Shown in pieces: positions 33,881 to 42,769 of a stretch of 64,000 nt of DNA. Source of the stretch: CAZOEL01 sp964578835 (GTDB taxonomy: Bacteria; Desulfobacterota; Syntrophobacteria; Syntrophobacterales; Syntrophobacteraceae); NCBI GenBank assembly GCA_964578835.1, contig CAZOEL010000015.1, forward strand, positions 1 to 64,000. Direction: 5' to 3'. Made by a program: the position numbers and the translations under genes. The notes beneath the pieces are model-generated. The model worked only from the letters and a program-made list of their open reading frames with translations. It was not told the origin of the DNA and did no database searches. Positions within the stretch are counted from its first letter, which is position 1. Each line of letters starts with the position of its first letter.

Positions 33881-35968
33881 TTACTTCTTCTGGGTCTTCT
33901 GCTCTTCTTTCTGCTTTTTTATGATCTCATCCGCAATGCCCTTCGGAACCGGGTTGTAACGGGCGAACTCCATGGTGAACTCGGCTTTGCCTTGTGTCGC
34001 CGAGCGCAGCGTGGTCGAGTAGCCGAACATTTCGGCCAAAGGAACTTCGGCTTCGACGGTCGAGAATGCCCCGTCTTCCGACGTGCTTATGATCATGCCG
34101 CGACGTTGGTTGAGCGTACCGAGCACCGTTCCCTGGAATTCGGAGGGAGTTTCGACTGCAACGCGCATTACGGGCTCGAGCAAAATGGGGCCGGCTTTGG
34201 CGTAGGCTTCTCTGAAAGCTCCTATCGAGGCCTGTTGGAACGCGAGATCTGAAGAGTCGACCGAATGGGCTGCGCCGTCATTGATGGTCGCCTGGATTCC
34301 AACTATGGGAAAAGACGCGAGACTTCCCTTGCTCAGGCAAGCTTGAAATCCTTTGTCGCAGGACGGGATGAATTCCGATGGAATTGCGCCGCCGGTTATC
34401 TTGTTCACAAAATTGTAGTCGCCTTCAGCGAAGGGCTCGATGAAGCCGGCAACGCGCCCGTATTGACCCGAGCCGCCCGTCTGTTTTTTGTGAGTGTAAT
34501 TGAAGTCGGCCTTTTGAGTGATCGTCTCTCTATATGCGACTTTGGGCATGCCGGTTTCGACATCCGCCTGGTATTCACGGCGCATGCGCTCTACGTAAAC
34601 GTCAAGGTGCAATTCGCCCATGCCGCAGATAATCGTCTCGCTCGTCTCCTCATCAAGATAGCTCTTGAAAGTCGGATCTTCTTTGGTGAAGCGGCTCAGC
34701 GCCTTTCCCACGTTGACTTCAGCCTTTTTGTCTTTGGGCTTGATCGCCAGAGAGATGACAGGCGCGGGCACATGCATCGAGCTCATTGCGTAATTGACCC
34801 GGCCGTCCGTAAAGGTATCGCCTGAGGCGCAGTCAATCCCGAAGAGAGCGACAATGCCGCCTGCAACAGCCGTCTCGATGTCCTCCATCTGGTCCGCATG
34901 CATCTGGATCACCCGTCCTACCTTGGACCGTTTGCCCGTACGGACGTTGATGATCGTATCGCCTCTTTTCAGCGTCCCCTGGTATAGCCGAACGTAGGTG
35001 AGCTGTCCGTAACGGCTGACTTCGAGCTTGAAGGCGAGCATAACCAGAGGCTTGTCGGCTGAATTGTCGAGAGTTACTTTCGCTTCTTCCCGGTCCAAAT
35101 CCAGAGCGATGTTCTCGCCTTCAAAAGGGCTCGGAAGATAGCGATGAACGGCGTCGAGAAGGATTTGAACTCCTTTGTTCTTGTATGCAGAGCCGAGTAG
35201 GACCGGGGTGAGCCGCAACGTTAGCGTTCCGCGGCGTATCGCTTCATGAATGAGCTCTTCGGTGACCTGATCTTCAAGAATGGCTTCTGTGAGATCGTCG
35301 GAGAAAAGAGAAATGGCGTCGAGCATCTCTTCGCGCATTTCTTTGGCAAGATCGAGATGCTCGGGCGGGATGGGACTTTCAGTGATTGTCTCGCCATGAT
35401 CGCCTTCGAAGGTGATGGCGCGCATGGTGATAAGATCGATTACTCCCTGGTGATCCGCCTCGAGCCCGAGAGGGATCTGTAAGAGCACCGCGTTATGGTT
35501 GAGTCTTTCTCTCAACTGCCGTACGACGCGCATGGGATCGGCGCCCGATCTGTCGCACTTGTTGATGAAAGCGAGTCGGGGAACGTTGTATCGCACCATC
35601 TGACGATCGACGGTCACCGACTGGGACTGAACGCCGCCAACCGAGCAAAGCACCAGGATTGCGCCGTCAAGAACGCGCAGAGCCCTTTCCACCTCGATAG
35701 TGAAATCAACATGCCCGGGAGTATCGATGATGTTTATGGAATAATCCTTCCATGTGCAATGTGTGGCGGCGGACTGGATGGTGATGCCCCGCTCCTTTTC
35801 GAGCTCCATAAAATCCATGGTGGCCCCGACGCCGTCTTTGCCTTTCACATCGTGGATCGCGTGGATTCGTTGCGTATAATAAAGAATGCGTTCGGTAAGA
35901 GTGGTCTTACCGGAATCGATGTGCGCGCTGATGCCAATATTCCGTAGTTTGGTCAGATCGTTCAACAT
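33881..35968 (-). CDS. fusA: Elongation factor G, mitochondrial EFG1-like type
   Basis: A 695-residue translational GTPase that moves tRNA and mRNA through the ribosome. G1 is AHIDSGKTT, G2/G3 RGITIQSAATHCTWKDYSIN and DTPGHVDF, G4 NKCD; domains II-V follow in order. The start MLNDLTKLRNIGISAHIDSGK and the stretches KGKDGVGATMDFMELEKERG and RYNVPRLAFINK are close to mitochondrial EF-G1 and the spdEFG1 paralogue known from spirochaetes, planctomycetes and deltaproteobacteria. ATG 35968 has AAGGAAG upstream. It is not within a str operon, consistent with a paralogue. The very C-terminus is Lys/Gln-rich. Confidence 0.93.
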   Translation of the reverse strand: MLNDLTKLRNIGISAHIDSGKTTLTERILYYTQRIHAIHDVKGKDGVGATMDFMELEKERGITIQSAATHCTWKDYSINIIDTPGHVDFTIEVERALRVLDGAILVLCSVGGVQSQSVTVDRQMVRYNVPRLAFINKCDRSGADPMRVVRQLRERLNHNAVLLQIPLGLEADHQGVIDLITMRAITFEGDHGETITESPIPPEHLDLAKEMREEMLDAISLFSDDLTEAILEDQVTEELIHEAIRRGTLTLRLTPVLLGSAYKNKGVQILLDAVHRYLPSPFEGENIALDLDREEAKVTLDNSADKPLVMLAFKLEVSRYGQLTYVRLYQGTLKRGDTIINVRTGKRSKVGRVIQMHADQMEDIETAVAGGIVALFGIDCASGDTFTDGRVNYAMSSMHVPAPVISLAIKPKDKKAEVNVGKALSRFTKEDPTFKSYLDEETSETIICGMGELHLDVYVERMRREYQADVETGMPKVAYRETITQKADFNYTHKKQTGGSGQYGRVAGFIEPFAEGDYNFVNKITGGAIPSEFIPSCDKGFQACLSKGSLASFPIVGIQATINDGAAHSVDSSDLAFQQASIGAFREAYAKAGPILLEPVMRVAVETPSEFQGTVLGTLNQRRGMIISTSEDGAFSTVEAEVPLAEMFGYSTTLRSATQGKAEFTMEFARYNPVPKGIADEIIKKQKEEQKTQKK

Positions 35969-36005
35969 GACTTCCTTCCTGGATGCTCCTTTCAGTATTC
36001 TCAAA

Positions 36006-36042
36006 AAAGAAAAACGGGCACATACCAGGCGCCCGTTTAAGA
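36006..36042 (-). terminator. Intrinsic terminator after the MepA-LysM gene
   Basis: Minus-strand stem AAACGGGC ... GCCCGTTT followed by TTCTTTTTT. It lies 120 bp after the endopeptidase stop and before the EF-G start, separating the two transcripts. Confidence 0.7.
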
Positions 36043-36158
36043 ACAACCATATAACAGGGATGAAGGGCAAAGAAAAGTGGCGACAAGAAAAAAAATCAAA
36101 AGACCCTGCAGGTCCTAATCACCGCTTATCAGCCCGGAGCAAGCTCATTATTTAAGCA

Positions 36159-38075
36159 TCATTTTGCTGCTTTCTTCTTTTGCTTTGTGTTGATCTGAGC
36201 CGTTTGGCCGGACTTGGCGCTCTTTGCGGGCGCCTCCGATTTGGAGGAGCTCAGAGTTGCGTTTTTTACCTTGCTTGTTCCGCCTTTTGATGAGGAGGCT
36301 TTGGGCGTATCGGCTGTAGCAATCTTAATCTTGGCGGTTTGATGCGCTTTTGAATCCGCTGCGGAAGCTTTCTTCGACGTAAGTGCGATCTTGGAAGCAT
36401 TTGCTTTGGAATCTTTACCAGTCGCTTTAGCTGCTTTGGACTCTTTCTTGGAAGAAGAGACGGTTCTTGATGAGCCTTTAGATCCAGATTCGGATGCGGC
36501 TGTCGCGGTTGTCACGTCGGAAGCGGTTTTCGAGCCGCTATCCACCATGGCAAGCTTGATTTGACGCCCGGGTTTCAGCGCCTCGTTCTTTTTGAGCCCA
36601 TTCAATTTACACAAAGCATCGAGGTCCAAACCGCTGAGCTTTGCGACTTTTTGCAGCGTATCCCCTTTTTCGGCGGTGTAAAAACGTAAAACGGTCGATT
36701 GCTGTTTGGATTTGATCAAATCAGCGGCTCTGCCGGTAGTTTGCACAATTTTATCAATGTTGGTTTTGGCGATTGGACTTTCAGTGGAATCAACCTTGAT
36801 TTTTTGCCCGGAATAGAGCTTGCTGTTCTTCTTCAGGTCATTCAGTTCGCAAAGCGCGCCGACGCTGACGCCGCTTTTCTTTGCGATTTTCTGAATGGTG
36901 TCTCCGCGCCGAGCGCTATAAATTGTTTGGCTCGATGCTGCAGGGGGCTCGGATTGCTTTTCTTTTACATCCGATTCGCGGGCGTCGACGCGACGCGAGC
37001 TATGAGCCGCAACAACCGATGGCGCTGAGGCGTCGGGTTGCTTTTCCCTCTCTGCTGAATCGAGAACCGATGCTCGAATATCGGAATCTTCCCGGCCGGC
37101 GCGAAGCGACGCCACTTGAACAGGAGGAAGCGGCGCAAAAAAATCAGCTTGCAGCGATTGAGCCAGATGAACGGGCTCGATTTCGAAGCCTCTCTTATAG
37201 AACACAAGGCAATTTCCCTGAGTTAGCGCCTCGCTGTCGCTCAGGCCGTTCCAACGGTATAGGTCCTCGCGGCAGACGCCGAAGCTTCGAGCCAGCGAAT
37301 CGAGATTCCTTTCCGTTCCCTTAGCGTAATAAAGAACCTTCTTAGGCATATAGGCCTGTTGAGCCATCTCGATGATGGCCCTTTTCTGGCTCTCGCCTTC
37401 GCCCACCTTCGACGCCAAGGTGGACCATGGGGAGAAAATGCGAACGTGTATGTGATCCTGATGACCGCCGATGTGCTTGATAACTTTGCCGCCGGCGCAT
37501 CCAAATACGCGATTCAGGTATTCAATATCCACTCCTCGGGAAGCGGCGTAATCGTAGAGCGGTCTCTGAACGATTCTGTCAACGAATATGTATTGAATTC
37601 TCTGAGAACGGAGCAAGCCTTCAACGAGCGCCCATGTTTTAGGCACATCAAGGTTCTCTTCGTTCATGGCCATAAATGAAGTTAAGGCGCGATCGCCCTT
37701 GACGTACATGCCCAAATCGACATCACGGCCATTTTGATGCGATCTGTGGTTGTTCATCGGGCCTCCGGACGGGTTGGAGAAATCGCCGATATAAAGATCC
37801 GGGGCATCGGGGAACTGTTTCTGAACGGCGTCAACGGCATCGAGAATAGCGCCCACCAACTCTGGTGTGGCGTAGGTCCGGTCTTGCTCTCTCAAGCGAT
37901 AACCGCTGAACTGAGTGGGAAAGGGAACGCCGTTTTCAAGGCGGCCGCGGTATGGAGGACCGAACGAGGCTGTAAGCGCTTGGGCTGATTGGTTGAGTGG
38001 GAAGAATTGAATGGCCGACATAATAAACATCACACAACAAAGCTTTAACGCAAGGCAGAAATAATACCGCCGCAT
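36159..38075 (-). CDS. MepA-type murein endopeptidase with three LysM domains and a basic tail
   Basis: A 638-residue exported protein. After a signal peptide (to about Ala33) comes an M74/MepA domain: NNHRSHQNGRDVDLGMY and GGHQDHIHVRIF contain the zinc ligands and catalytic residues that cleave D-Ala-meso-DAP crosslinks. Three LysM peptidoglycan-binding repeats follow (about 246-292, 383-428, 463-507). The last 130 residues are low-complexity Lys/Ser/Ala/Thr with KAAKATGKDSKA-like blocks, resembling a histone-H1 tail. GGAGGGGATA precedes the ATG. Normal MepA has about 270 residues and no LysM. Confidence 0.88.
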   Translation of the reverse strand: MRRYYFCLALKLCCVMFIMSAIQFFPLNQSAQALTASFGPPYRGRLENGVPFPTQFSGYRLREQDRTYATPELVGAILDAVDAVQKQFPDAPDLYIGDFSNPSGGPMNNHRSHQNGRDVDLGMYVKGDRALTSFMAMNEENLDVPKTWALVEGLLRSQRIQYIFVDRIVQRPLYDYAASRGVDIEYLNRVFGCAGGKVIKHIGGHQDHIHVRIFSPWSTLASKVGEGESQKRAIIEMAQQAYMPKKVLYYAKGTERNLDSLARSFGVCREDLYRWNGLSDSEALTQGNCLVFYKRGFEIEPVHLAQSLQADFFAPLPPVQVASLRAGREDSDIRASVLDSAEREKQPDASAPSVVAAHSSRRVDARESDVKEKQSEPPAASSQTIYSARRGDTIQKIAKKSGVSVGALCELNDLKKNSKLYSGQKIKVDSTESPIAKTNIDKIVQTTGRAADLIKSKQQSTVLRFYTAEKGDTLQKVAKLSGLDLDALCKLNGLKKNEALKPGRQIKLAMVDSGSKTASDVTTATAASESGSKGSSRTVSSSKKESKAAKATGKDSKANASKIALTSKKASAADSKAHQTAKIKIATADTPKASSSKGGTSKVKNATLSSSKSEAPAKSAKSGQTAQINTKQKKKAAK

Positions 38076-38667
38076 TATCCCCTCCTAAATAAATCCCAGC
38101 CAAAAACCAAACCCTTCATTACTTTTGTGGTTTGCATGATAGTCATAAGCGCAGGTTAATCTGAACTAGCGAAAAAACGGTCTGGTGTCAAACCTTTTTT
38201 ATGATGGGCTCAGAGCTGTCTACCGTGGATGCCGTGTATCCATCGGAATAAACAGAGTAATACGCTCTTGAGCGTCTCTGTGAAATTTTGTATGAGTTTT
38301 GTTTGCAAAAGTTAGATCAGGCGTGCTCTTTATGATAACAAGACTTTTCGCTTTTTATGAATGTTAGACTAATATAGTGATATTTTAATTCCTTACAATA
38401 TGCATGGGAATGTATATCAAATGACTGCGCTGCTATAGCGACAATCTCCTATTTGACTATGCTGGTGAAGAGGGAAACAAGCTCAGGTCGACATTGCGGC
38501 TTGAAGACTGCCTGAATGTCGAGTGTTGCCGGTTTTGGGATGTGAATCAGCCGGGCTGGGCTCTAAACTTGGAAGCGCCGGCTTCTATGGTGTGAAGAAG
38601 GCGCGCGCGGTCCAGGGGTTTGAAGATTGGGCGGTAAGCAAAAAGCGGGTTGAGGCGCACACAGAAA

Positions 38668-38708
38668 GAAGATCTCGGGAATTGCCTGTCGCAATTCCCG
38701 AGATCTTC
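38668..38708. terminator. 18-bp perfect palindrome downstream of the YcbB-like gene
   Basis: GAAGATCTCGGGAATTGC, loop CTGTC, exact complement. It lies 18 bp after the stop of the minus-strand gene. A weak TTTCT follows on the minus strand. The remaining 38076-38667 spacer is A/T-rich and I see no gene in it. Confidence 0.6.
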
Positions 38709-38725
38709 GCCTGCCGGGATAGCAT

Positions 38726-40534
38726 TTATCCCTGATAGGAGGAGTCGTTTTTGAACAAACCGTAGATATCATCATAAAAAATGACGTGGCCCTTTTCGTC
38801 GGTTGTCGCCGTCAAATACTCGATCACTATAGGCACCGGCTGGTTGAGCCGTATGTGTGTGGGGGACTTCTTTTCCAGGTAGCGGTCGATCTTATCGGCA
38901 GCGGGGTTTTGATCATCCGATACAATCGCCTGGGCGAGTTGCCTGGCGCCCTCGATGCGAATGCATCCATGGGAGAAGTCTCGTCTGGATCTCTGGAATA
39001 GTTGCTTTTTGGGCGTATCGTGCAAAAAAACAGCATATGCATTTGGGAACTCGAATTTAATGCTCCCCAAGGGATTGGTGGGTCCGGGAAGCTGAAAAAC
39101 TCTCTGCTCTCCAAGACTCGACGTCGTGCGCACATAGCCGTGCTTTGCGAAATAATTCGGATCGGCTGCCATGCTATCCGCTAATTCGCCCAGAATGCGC
39201 TTCGTTATATACCAACGCGGATTGACCACTACCTGCTCGATGGCGCTGGATATGGGCGGCGTTTGGTTTTCTCCCATGACGCGTCCGTTGAGCTTCACTT
39301 TCTTGCCCGAGGCCTTCCCAACGATTACCCTGTGAGTATTTTTGATTTTGCCATCCCGATAGTAGGATAAACTGAATTGAGGAATATTTATTTGAACGTA
39401 GGCGTCACTCACGCGCGTCTGGCTCTGGCGCGCCGTTCTCAAGCTGTGAGCGAGCATTCTTGTCTTCCGCTCATAAGTGACATTGAGCCATTCTGTGGTC
39501 TTCTGCCCTATCGCTCCATCGGCGGGGATGAGGTGCGCTTGTTGGAATCTTCGGACTGCTTCCTGGGTTTCCGAATCAAATGTTCCGGAAATCTTGCCAT
39601 GATAGAAGCCTTCTTGCTGCATGCGCTTTTGGATTTCGCGAATCTCATTGCCGGAAGCTCCAAGCCGTAAGGATGAACCGGCCCGGATCTGTCTTTGATC
39701 GGAGTGCTCGCCGGCAAGCCTCTTGTATGTAACGTAAGCCTTTTTAAGGCTTACGTATTGAGGCGATTTCAGCTCTAGACCATCGAGAAATTCCTCGATG
39801 GGAACGGCGCCCGTTAGAGCCTCTGTAATCTTTTCCTTGCTATAAGGATTCATCTCGGCGGCAAATCGGGCGAAGATGTTAACGAGCCGGATGTCGGTCT
39901 CGCTGGCTGCTCGAAAGACGTCCCTATAGTGACGCTCCAGTTCGCTGCGATCAGCGGCGGAGGGCACGAGAGCGTCGGGAGAAACAGTGGCGTACTGGAC
40001 GTTCTGGGGCTTTTGCGACGAACTGTCGGGATTGTATGACGCTTCGGCAAAAACAGCGGAGGCATCCCGGTATGACGGGTCGACGCTTTCAAGCGCAGCC
40101 CGCATTTGATCCAGCTTCTTGATGCCTTTCTGTATGGAAGGAAGCGAGTAGGCTTTAATGTCGACGGCGTCATCTTCAGCTTTGTCAAGCCTTGCTAGAA
40201 AAAGGCGCGCTGATTTAGTGAGGGAAAAACGACCATCGATAAAAAACGGCTTCCAGTTGCGCTGTTGGTAAGCCTCCATGATGGGGCGTTTATTTGTGTC
40301 GGTGAGCCATTCAGCGGGAGTGGCCTCCCAGATGAAGCGTTGCCAGTGAGAAGACGTTGCCGTGGCATAGTCTTCTTGACCGACCGTTGGGCGATCCTTT
40401 TCAACATCTCCTGGAGAACTGGTCTCCTTAACGGATGCGAGTGGTTGTGCAAAGCCGTGGCTGCAGCCGAACAGAACAAACAGCAGCAGGATGTACATGG
40501 GTATGCTATGGAGATTAACTTTCCTATTCATCAT
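38726..40534 (-). CDS. YcbB/LdtD-type L,D-transpeptidase, lipoprotein
   Basis: A 602-residue envelope protein. A lipobox LFGC gives Cys24. A scaffold domain precedes a peptidoglycan-binding domain (LRLGASGNEIREIQKRM..., about 290-345) and a large YkuD domain with the inserted capping subdomain of YcbB enzymes; AVFLHDTP and FSHGCIRIEGA (about 523) provide the catalytic His and Cys. Such enzymes form 3-3 crosslinks and give beta-lactam tolerance in E. coli. Together with MepA-LysM upstream it makes a divergently acting pair: one cuts 4-3 links, one makes 3-3 links. Confidence 0.92.
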   Translation of the reverse strand: MMNRKVNLHSIPMYILLLFVLFGCSHGFAQPLASVKETSSPGDVEKDRPTVGQEDYATATSSHWQRFIWEATPAEWLTDTNKRPIMEAYQQRNWKPFFIDGRFSLTKSARLFLARLDKAEDDAVDIKAYSLPSIQKGIKKLDQMRAALESVDPSYRDASAVFAEASYNPDSSSQKPQNVQYATVSPDALVPSAADRSELERHYRDVFRAASETDIRLVNIFARFAAEMNPYSKEKITEALTGAVPIEEFLDGLELKSPQYVSLKKAYVTYKRLAGEHSDQRQIRAGSSLRLGASGNEIREIQKRMQQEGFYHGKISGTFDSETQEAVRRFQQAHLIPADGAIGQKTTEWLNVTYERKTRMLAHSLRTARQSQTRVSDAYVQINIPQFSLSYYRDGKIKNTHRVIVGKASGKKVKLNGRVMGENQTPPISSAIEQVVVNPRWYITKRILGELADSMAADPNYFAKHGYVRTTSSLGEQRVFQLPGPTNPLGSIKFEFPNAYAVFLHDTPKKQLFQRSRRDFSHGCIRIEGARQLAQAIVSDDQNPAADKIDRYLEKKSPTHIRLNQPVPIVIEYLTATTDEKGHVIFYDDIYGLFKNDSSYQG

Positions 40535-40578
40535 ATCTTTCCCGACGATCGGTCTCCTTTTGTTAAATTATACTGAAG

Positions 40579-40854
40579 TCAAGAGCCCGTATTGTAGCTC
40601 TTATTATTAATTTTTTCAAAGAGAAGAATTTGCTCACGCATACTTAATTTCCGAAAGGACGGCTTATCAGTGCGCTTGTCTTCGACGCGACATGATTGAC
40701 AGCGGGCTTCGCTGCAGGATTGACAGTAATGGCAGTCCGGGCATGGATGCTTTTTCCTTGCCGGCGCGATGCCGCAGCCGGGTTCGTAAACCATTTGCAG
40801 GCCGGCGACAGGCGTGAAGCAGTTGCTGTCGGTAGTTGATTTTGAATCGTTCAT
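40579..40854 (-). CDS. Small Cys-rich protein (CxxCxxCxxC cluster)
   Basis: A 91-residue cytoplasmic protein with CPDCHYCQSCSEARCQSC, seven closely spaced Cys residues likely to bind zinc or an Fe-S cluster, plus EPGCG earlier. AAGGAGGA precedes the ATG 40854. Similar small proteins are seen in Desulfobacterota. Function unknown. The C-terminal half is a basic helix (SFRKLSMREQILLFEKIN). Confidence 0.7.
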   Translation of the reverse strand: MNDSKSTTDSNCFTPVAGLQMVYEPGCGIAPARKKHPCPDCHYCQSCSEARCQSCRVEDKRTDKPSFRKLSMREQILLFEKINNKSYNTGS

Positions 40855-41007
40855 GGCTCCTCCTTCAAAATATTTAGGGAAGAGAAATACTGATATGGCT
40901 CTTGGAGCAACTGCTTAACTATAATATCGGGATGCCTCGCAGCCAAGAGAAAAGATCTGATAAGATGGCGCCTTCGTTCTCAATGACCGATGGGCGAGGG
41001 CCGCGCC

Positions 41008-41032
41008 CATCGCAGAACAAGTTAGCCCTGGG
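41008..41032 (+). repeat. Dispersed 25-bp repeat, copy 2
   Basis: Identical over 25 bases to 181-205. Preceded here by a GGGCG...CGCCC palindrome (GATGGGCG / CGCCCATC, about 40989-41012). Lies 56 bp before tadA. Confidence 0.7.
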
Positions 41033-41087
41033 GCTTTTTGTATGACCTGTTTACAATGCTGACGGATTATGTTAGCTTCAATTCCCG

Positions 41088-41588
41088 ATGGATGCTTTGG
41101 ATGAGCGAAAAGAGTGGTCATCTGCTTCACAGGCCGTATGCATGGGGCTGGCGATTGAAGAGGCGATAAAAGCTTCCGCCCGGTCCGAAGTGCCCGTAGG
41201 CGCCGTGCTGGTGTCATCCAGCGGCGAGGTTCTGGGCAGGGCTCACAACGCTCCGATCTCGCTTGTCGATCCCACTGCGCATGCGGAGATACTGGTGTTG
41301 CGGCAGGCCGCCCTTAGGGTCGGCAATTATCGCCTTCCGGGCTCAGCGCTCTACGTAACGCTTGAGCCCTGCGCCATGTGCATCGGGGCGATGATGCACG
41401 CGCGGGTTCGTATGCTTGTGTATGGAGCCTCCGATCCGAAGTCCGGTGCGGCGGGAAGCGTTGTGGACTTGACAGCGGCGCCGCTTTTCAATCATTATAT
41501 GGAAGTTGTCGGCGGCGTTCGAAGCGATGAATGCGCCGAGTTGTTACGGCGGTTCTTTTCAGACCGTCGTCGAGCAAGAAAGTGCTGA
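41088..41588 (+). CDS. tadA: tRNA-specific adenosine deaminase TadA
   Basis: A 166-residue zinc enzyme that converts A34 of tRNA-Arg (ACG) to inosine. The zinc site is complete: DPTAHAEI (His65, Glu67) and EPCAMCIGAM (Cys95, Cys98). HNAPISLVDPTAH and YGASDPKSGAAGSV are typical TadA segments. It ends six bases before a tRNA-Ser gene and may share its transcript. Confidence 0.96.
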   Translation: MDALDERKEWSSASQAVCMGLAIEEAIKASARSEVPVGAVLVSSSGEVLGRAHNAPISLVDPTAHAEILVLRQAALRVGNYRLPGSALYVTLEPCAMCIGAMMHARVRMLVYGASDPKSGAAGSVVDLTAAPLFNHYMEVVGGVRSDECAELLRRFFSDRRRARKC

Positions 41589-41593
41589 TTATT

Positions 41594-41689
41594 GGAGAGG
41601 TACCGAAGTGGCCGTAACGGGGTCGACTCGAAATCGACTTGTCCTGTGAAGAGCAGGGCACGTGGGTTCGAATCCCACCCTCTCCGCCA
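41594..41689 (+). tRNA. tRNA-Ser (CGA)
   Basis: Acceptor GGAGAGG pairs with CCTCTCC; anticodon stem GTCGA/TCGAC holds loop CTCGAAA with anticodon CGA; a long variable arm (TGTCCTGTGAAGAGCAGGGCA) marks a class II tRNA; T arm GTGGG-TTCGAAT-CCCAC; encoded CCA. Confidence 0.97.
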
Positions 41690-41813
41690 TAATCCCACTG
41701 AATGCGATTAAAGATTTCATCAATCGGGCATGTTTCTGGTTGGTATCCAGTTTTTGCGCTCGATTGTTATGAAACTTCATTTGGACATGAAGCCTCAATG
41801 CTGCGTTTGAAGC

Positions 41814-42082
41814 CTATCCAGTTATGGAGTGGTGTTCCCGATAGATCAACCAAAGATTCCTCGAATAGACAGCCAAGCCTGCAGCCTGGCCGGCAATGAA
41901 AACCGGGTCCTTTCTCCAAACCGAATAGGCCAGAAAAAGCACGCCGGTACCCACGCTGAGGAGCCAAAAAGCAAGAGGCGCCACGCTGCGTTTGGCTCGT
42001 TCGCCGCGATCCATTGGACCAGGAATCTTGCCGAAAAAAGTCCTTGGGCAATAAACCCCGTGGCCAGCATAGCATCTTCCAT
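41814..42082 (-). pseudogene. LAB_N-domain small membrane protein, frameshifted
   Basis: The reading frame from ATG 42082 (GAGGA upstream) gives MEDAMLATGFIAQGLFSARF and LVQWIAA, then changes near 42004. In the next frame it continues GERAKRSVAPLAFWLLSVGTG and DPVFIAGQAAGLAVYSRNLW. Joined, this is the lipid-A-disaccharide-synthase N-terminal (LAB_N) domain, a stand-alone two- or three-helix membrane protein in many bacteria. A single-base deletion (an expected AGC read as GC) explains the break. It may be a true mutation or a sequencing error. The spacer 42083-42484 holds no other gene I can identify. Confidence 0.78.
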
Positions 42083-42484
42083 AATATCCTCTTCATTTGC
42101 AGGCCTCTCACTGAAAGCTGCGCCTTGAAGGGCAGACGGGATTTCGGCAATCCCCGAAATCGTTCGTCGCTCCAATGAATAGGTAGTTCAAGTATTGTTG
42201 GTCAAGGATATCCGTGGCGCTAAATCATCCTCCGATCAATATCGGCTCTAATGGCATGTTTGTTTGCCTCCAACAAGCGTCACAAGCAAAAGCCGCAAGT
42301 TGCTTGACAGGCTAGTGCAAAACGAGTATACATAGCGGCGAGTCGAACGGAAATGGGACTCTAGTTGAGGCAAGAAAAATCAAGCTGTTAGATGGCGGTG
42401 GAGAGTAAAGATCAGGTTTTGCCGCCTTTGTCGCAGATGCAATCGGCGGTTGGTATTTCTTCTTGTCTATAGAATGCTTTTTGC

Positions 42485-42578
42485 GGAGAGATGTCCGAGC
42501 TGGCTGAAGGAGCACGACTGGAAATCGTGTGTACGCCCAAAAGGTGTACCGAGGGTTCGAATCCCTCTCTCTCCGCCA
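42485..42578 (+). tRNA. tRNA-Ser (GGA)
   Basis: Acceptor GGAGAGA pairs with TCTCTCC; anticodon stem ACGA/TCGT with loop CTGGAAA, anticodon GGA; long variable arm; T arm GAGGG-TTCGAAT-CCCTC; encoded CCA. Confidence 0.97.
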
Positions 42579-42769
42579 CAGCTACAAAGAATCGCGCCGC
42601 CGTCCGGTAGCGCTGAAAGCGCGCATATCGCCGGCGAGCTCCTTCCGATCCCGTGACCTCTAATTTTCCCCACTCTTCTAAATAGATGCTCCAAAATCGT
42701 TTGGGCGCGTTTCCCGCCCTTTCGAGCCCGGCTTTAGAAGAGAGAGGGATGATGCTTCTCGATAAGATC

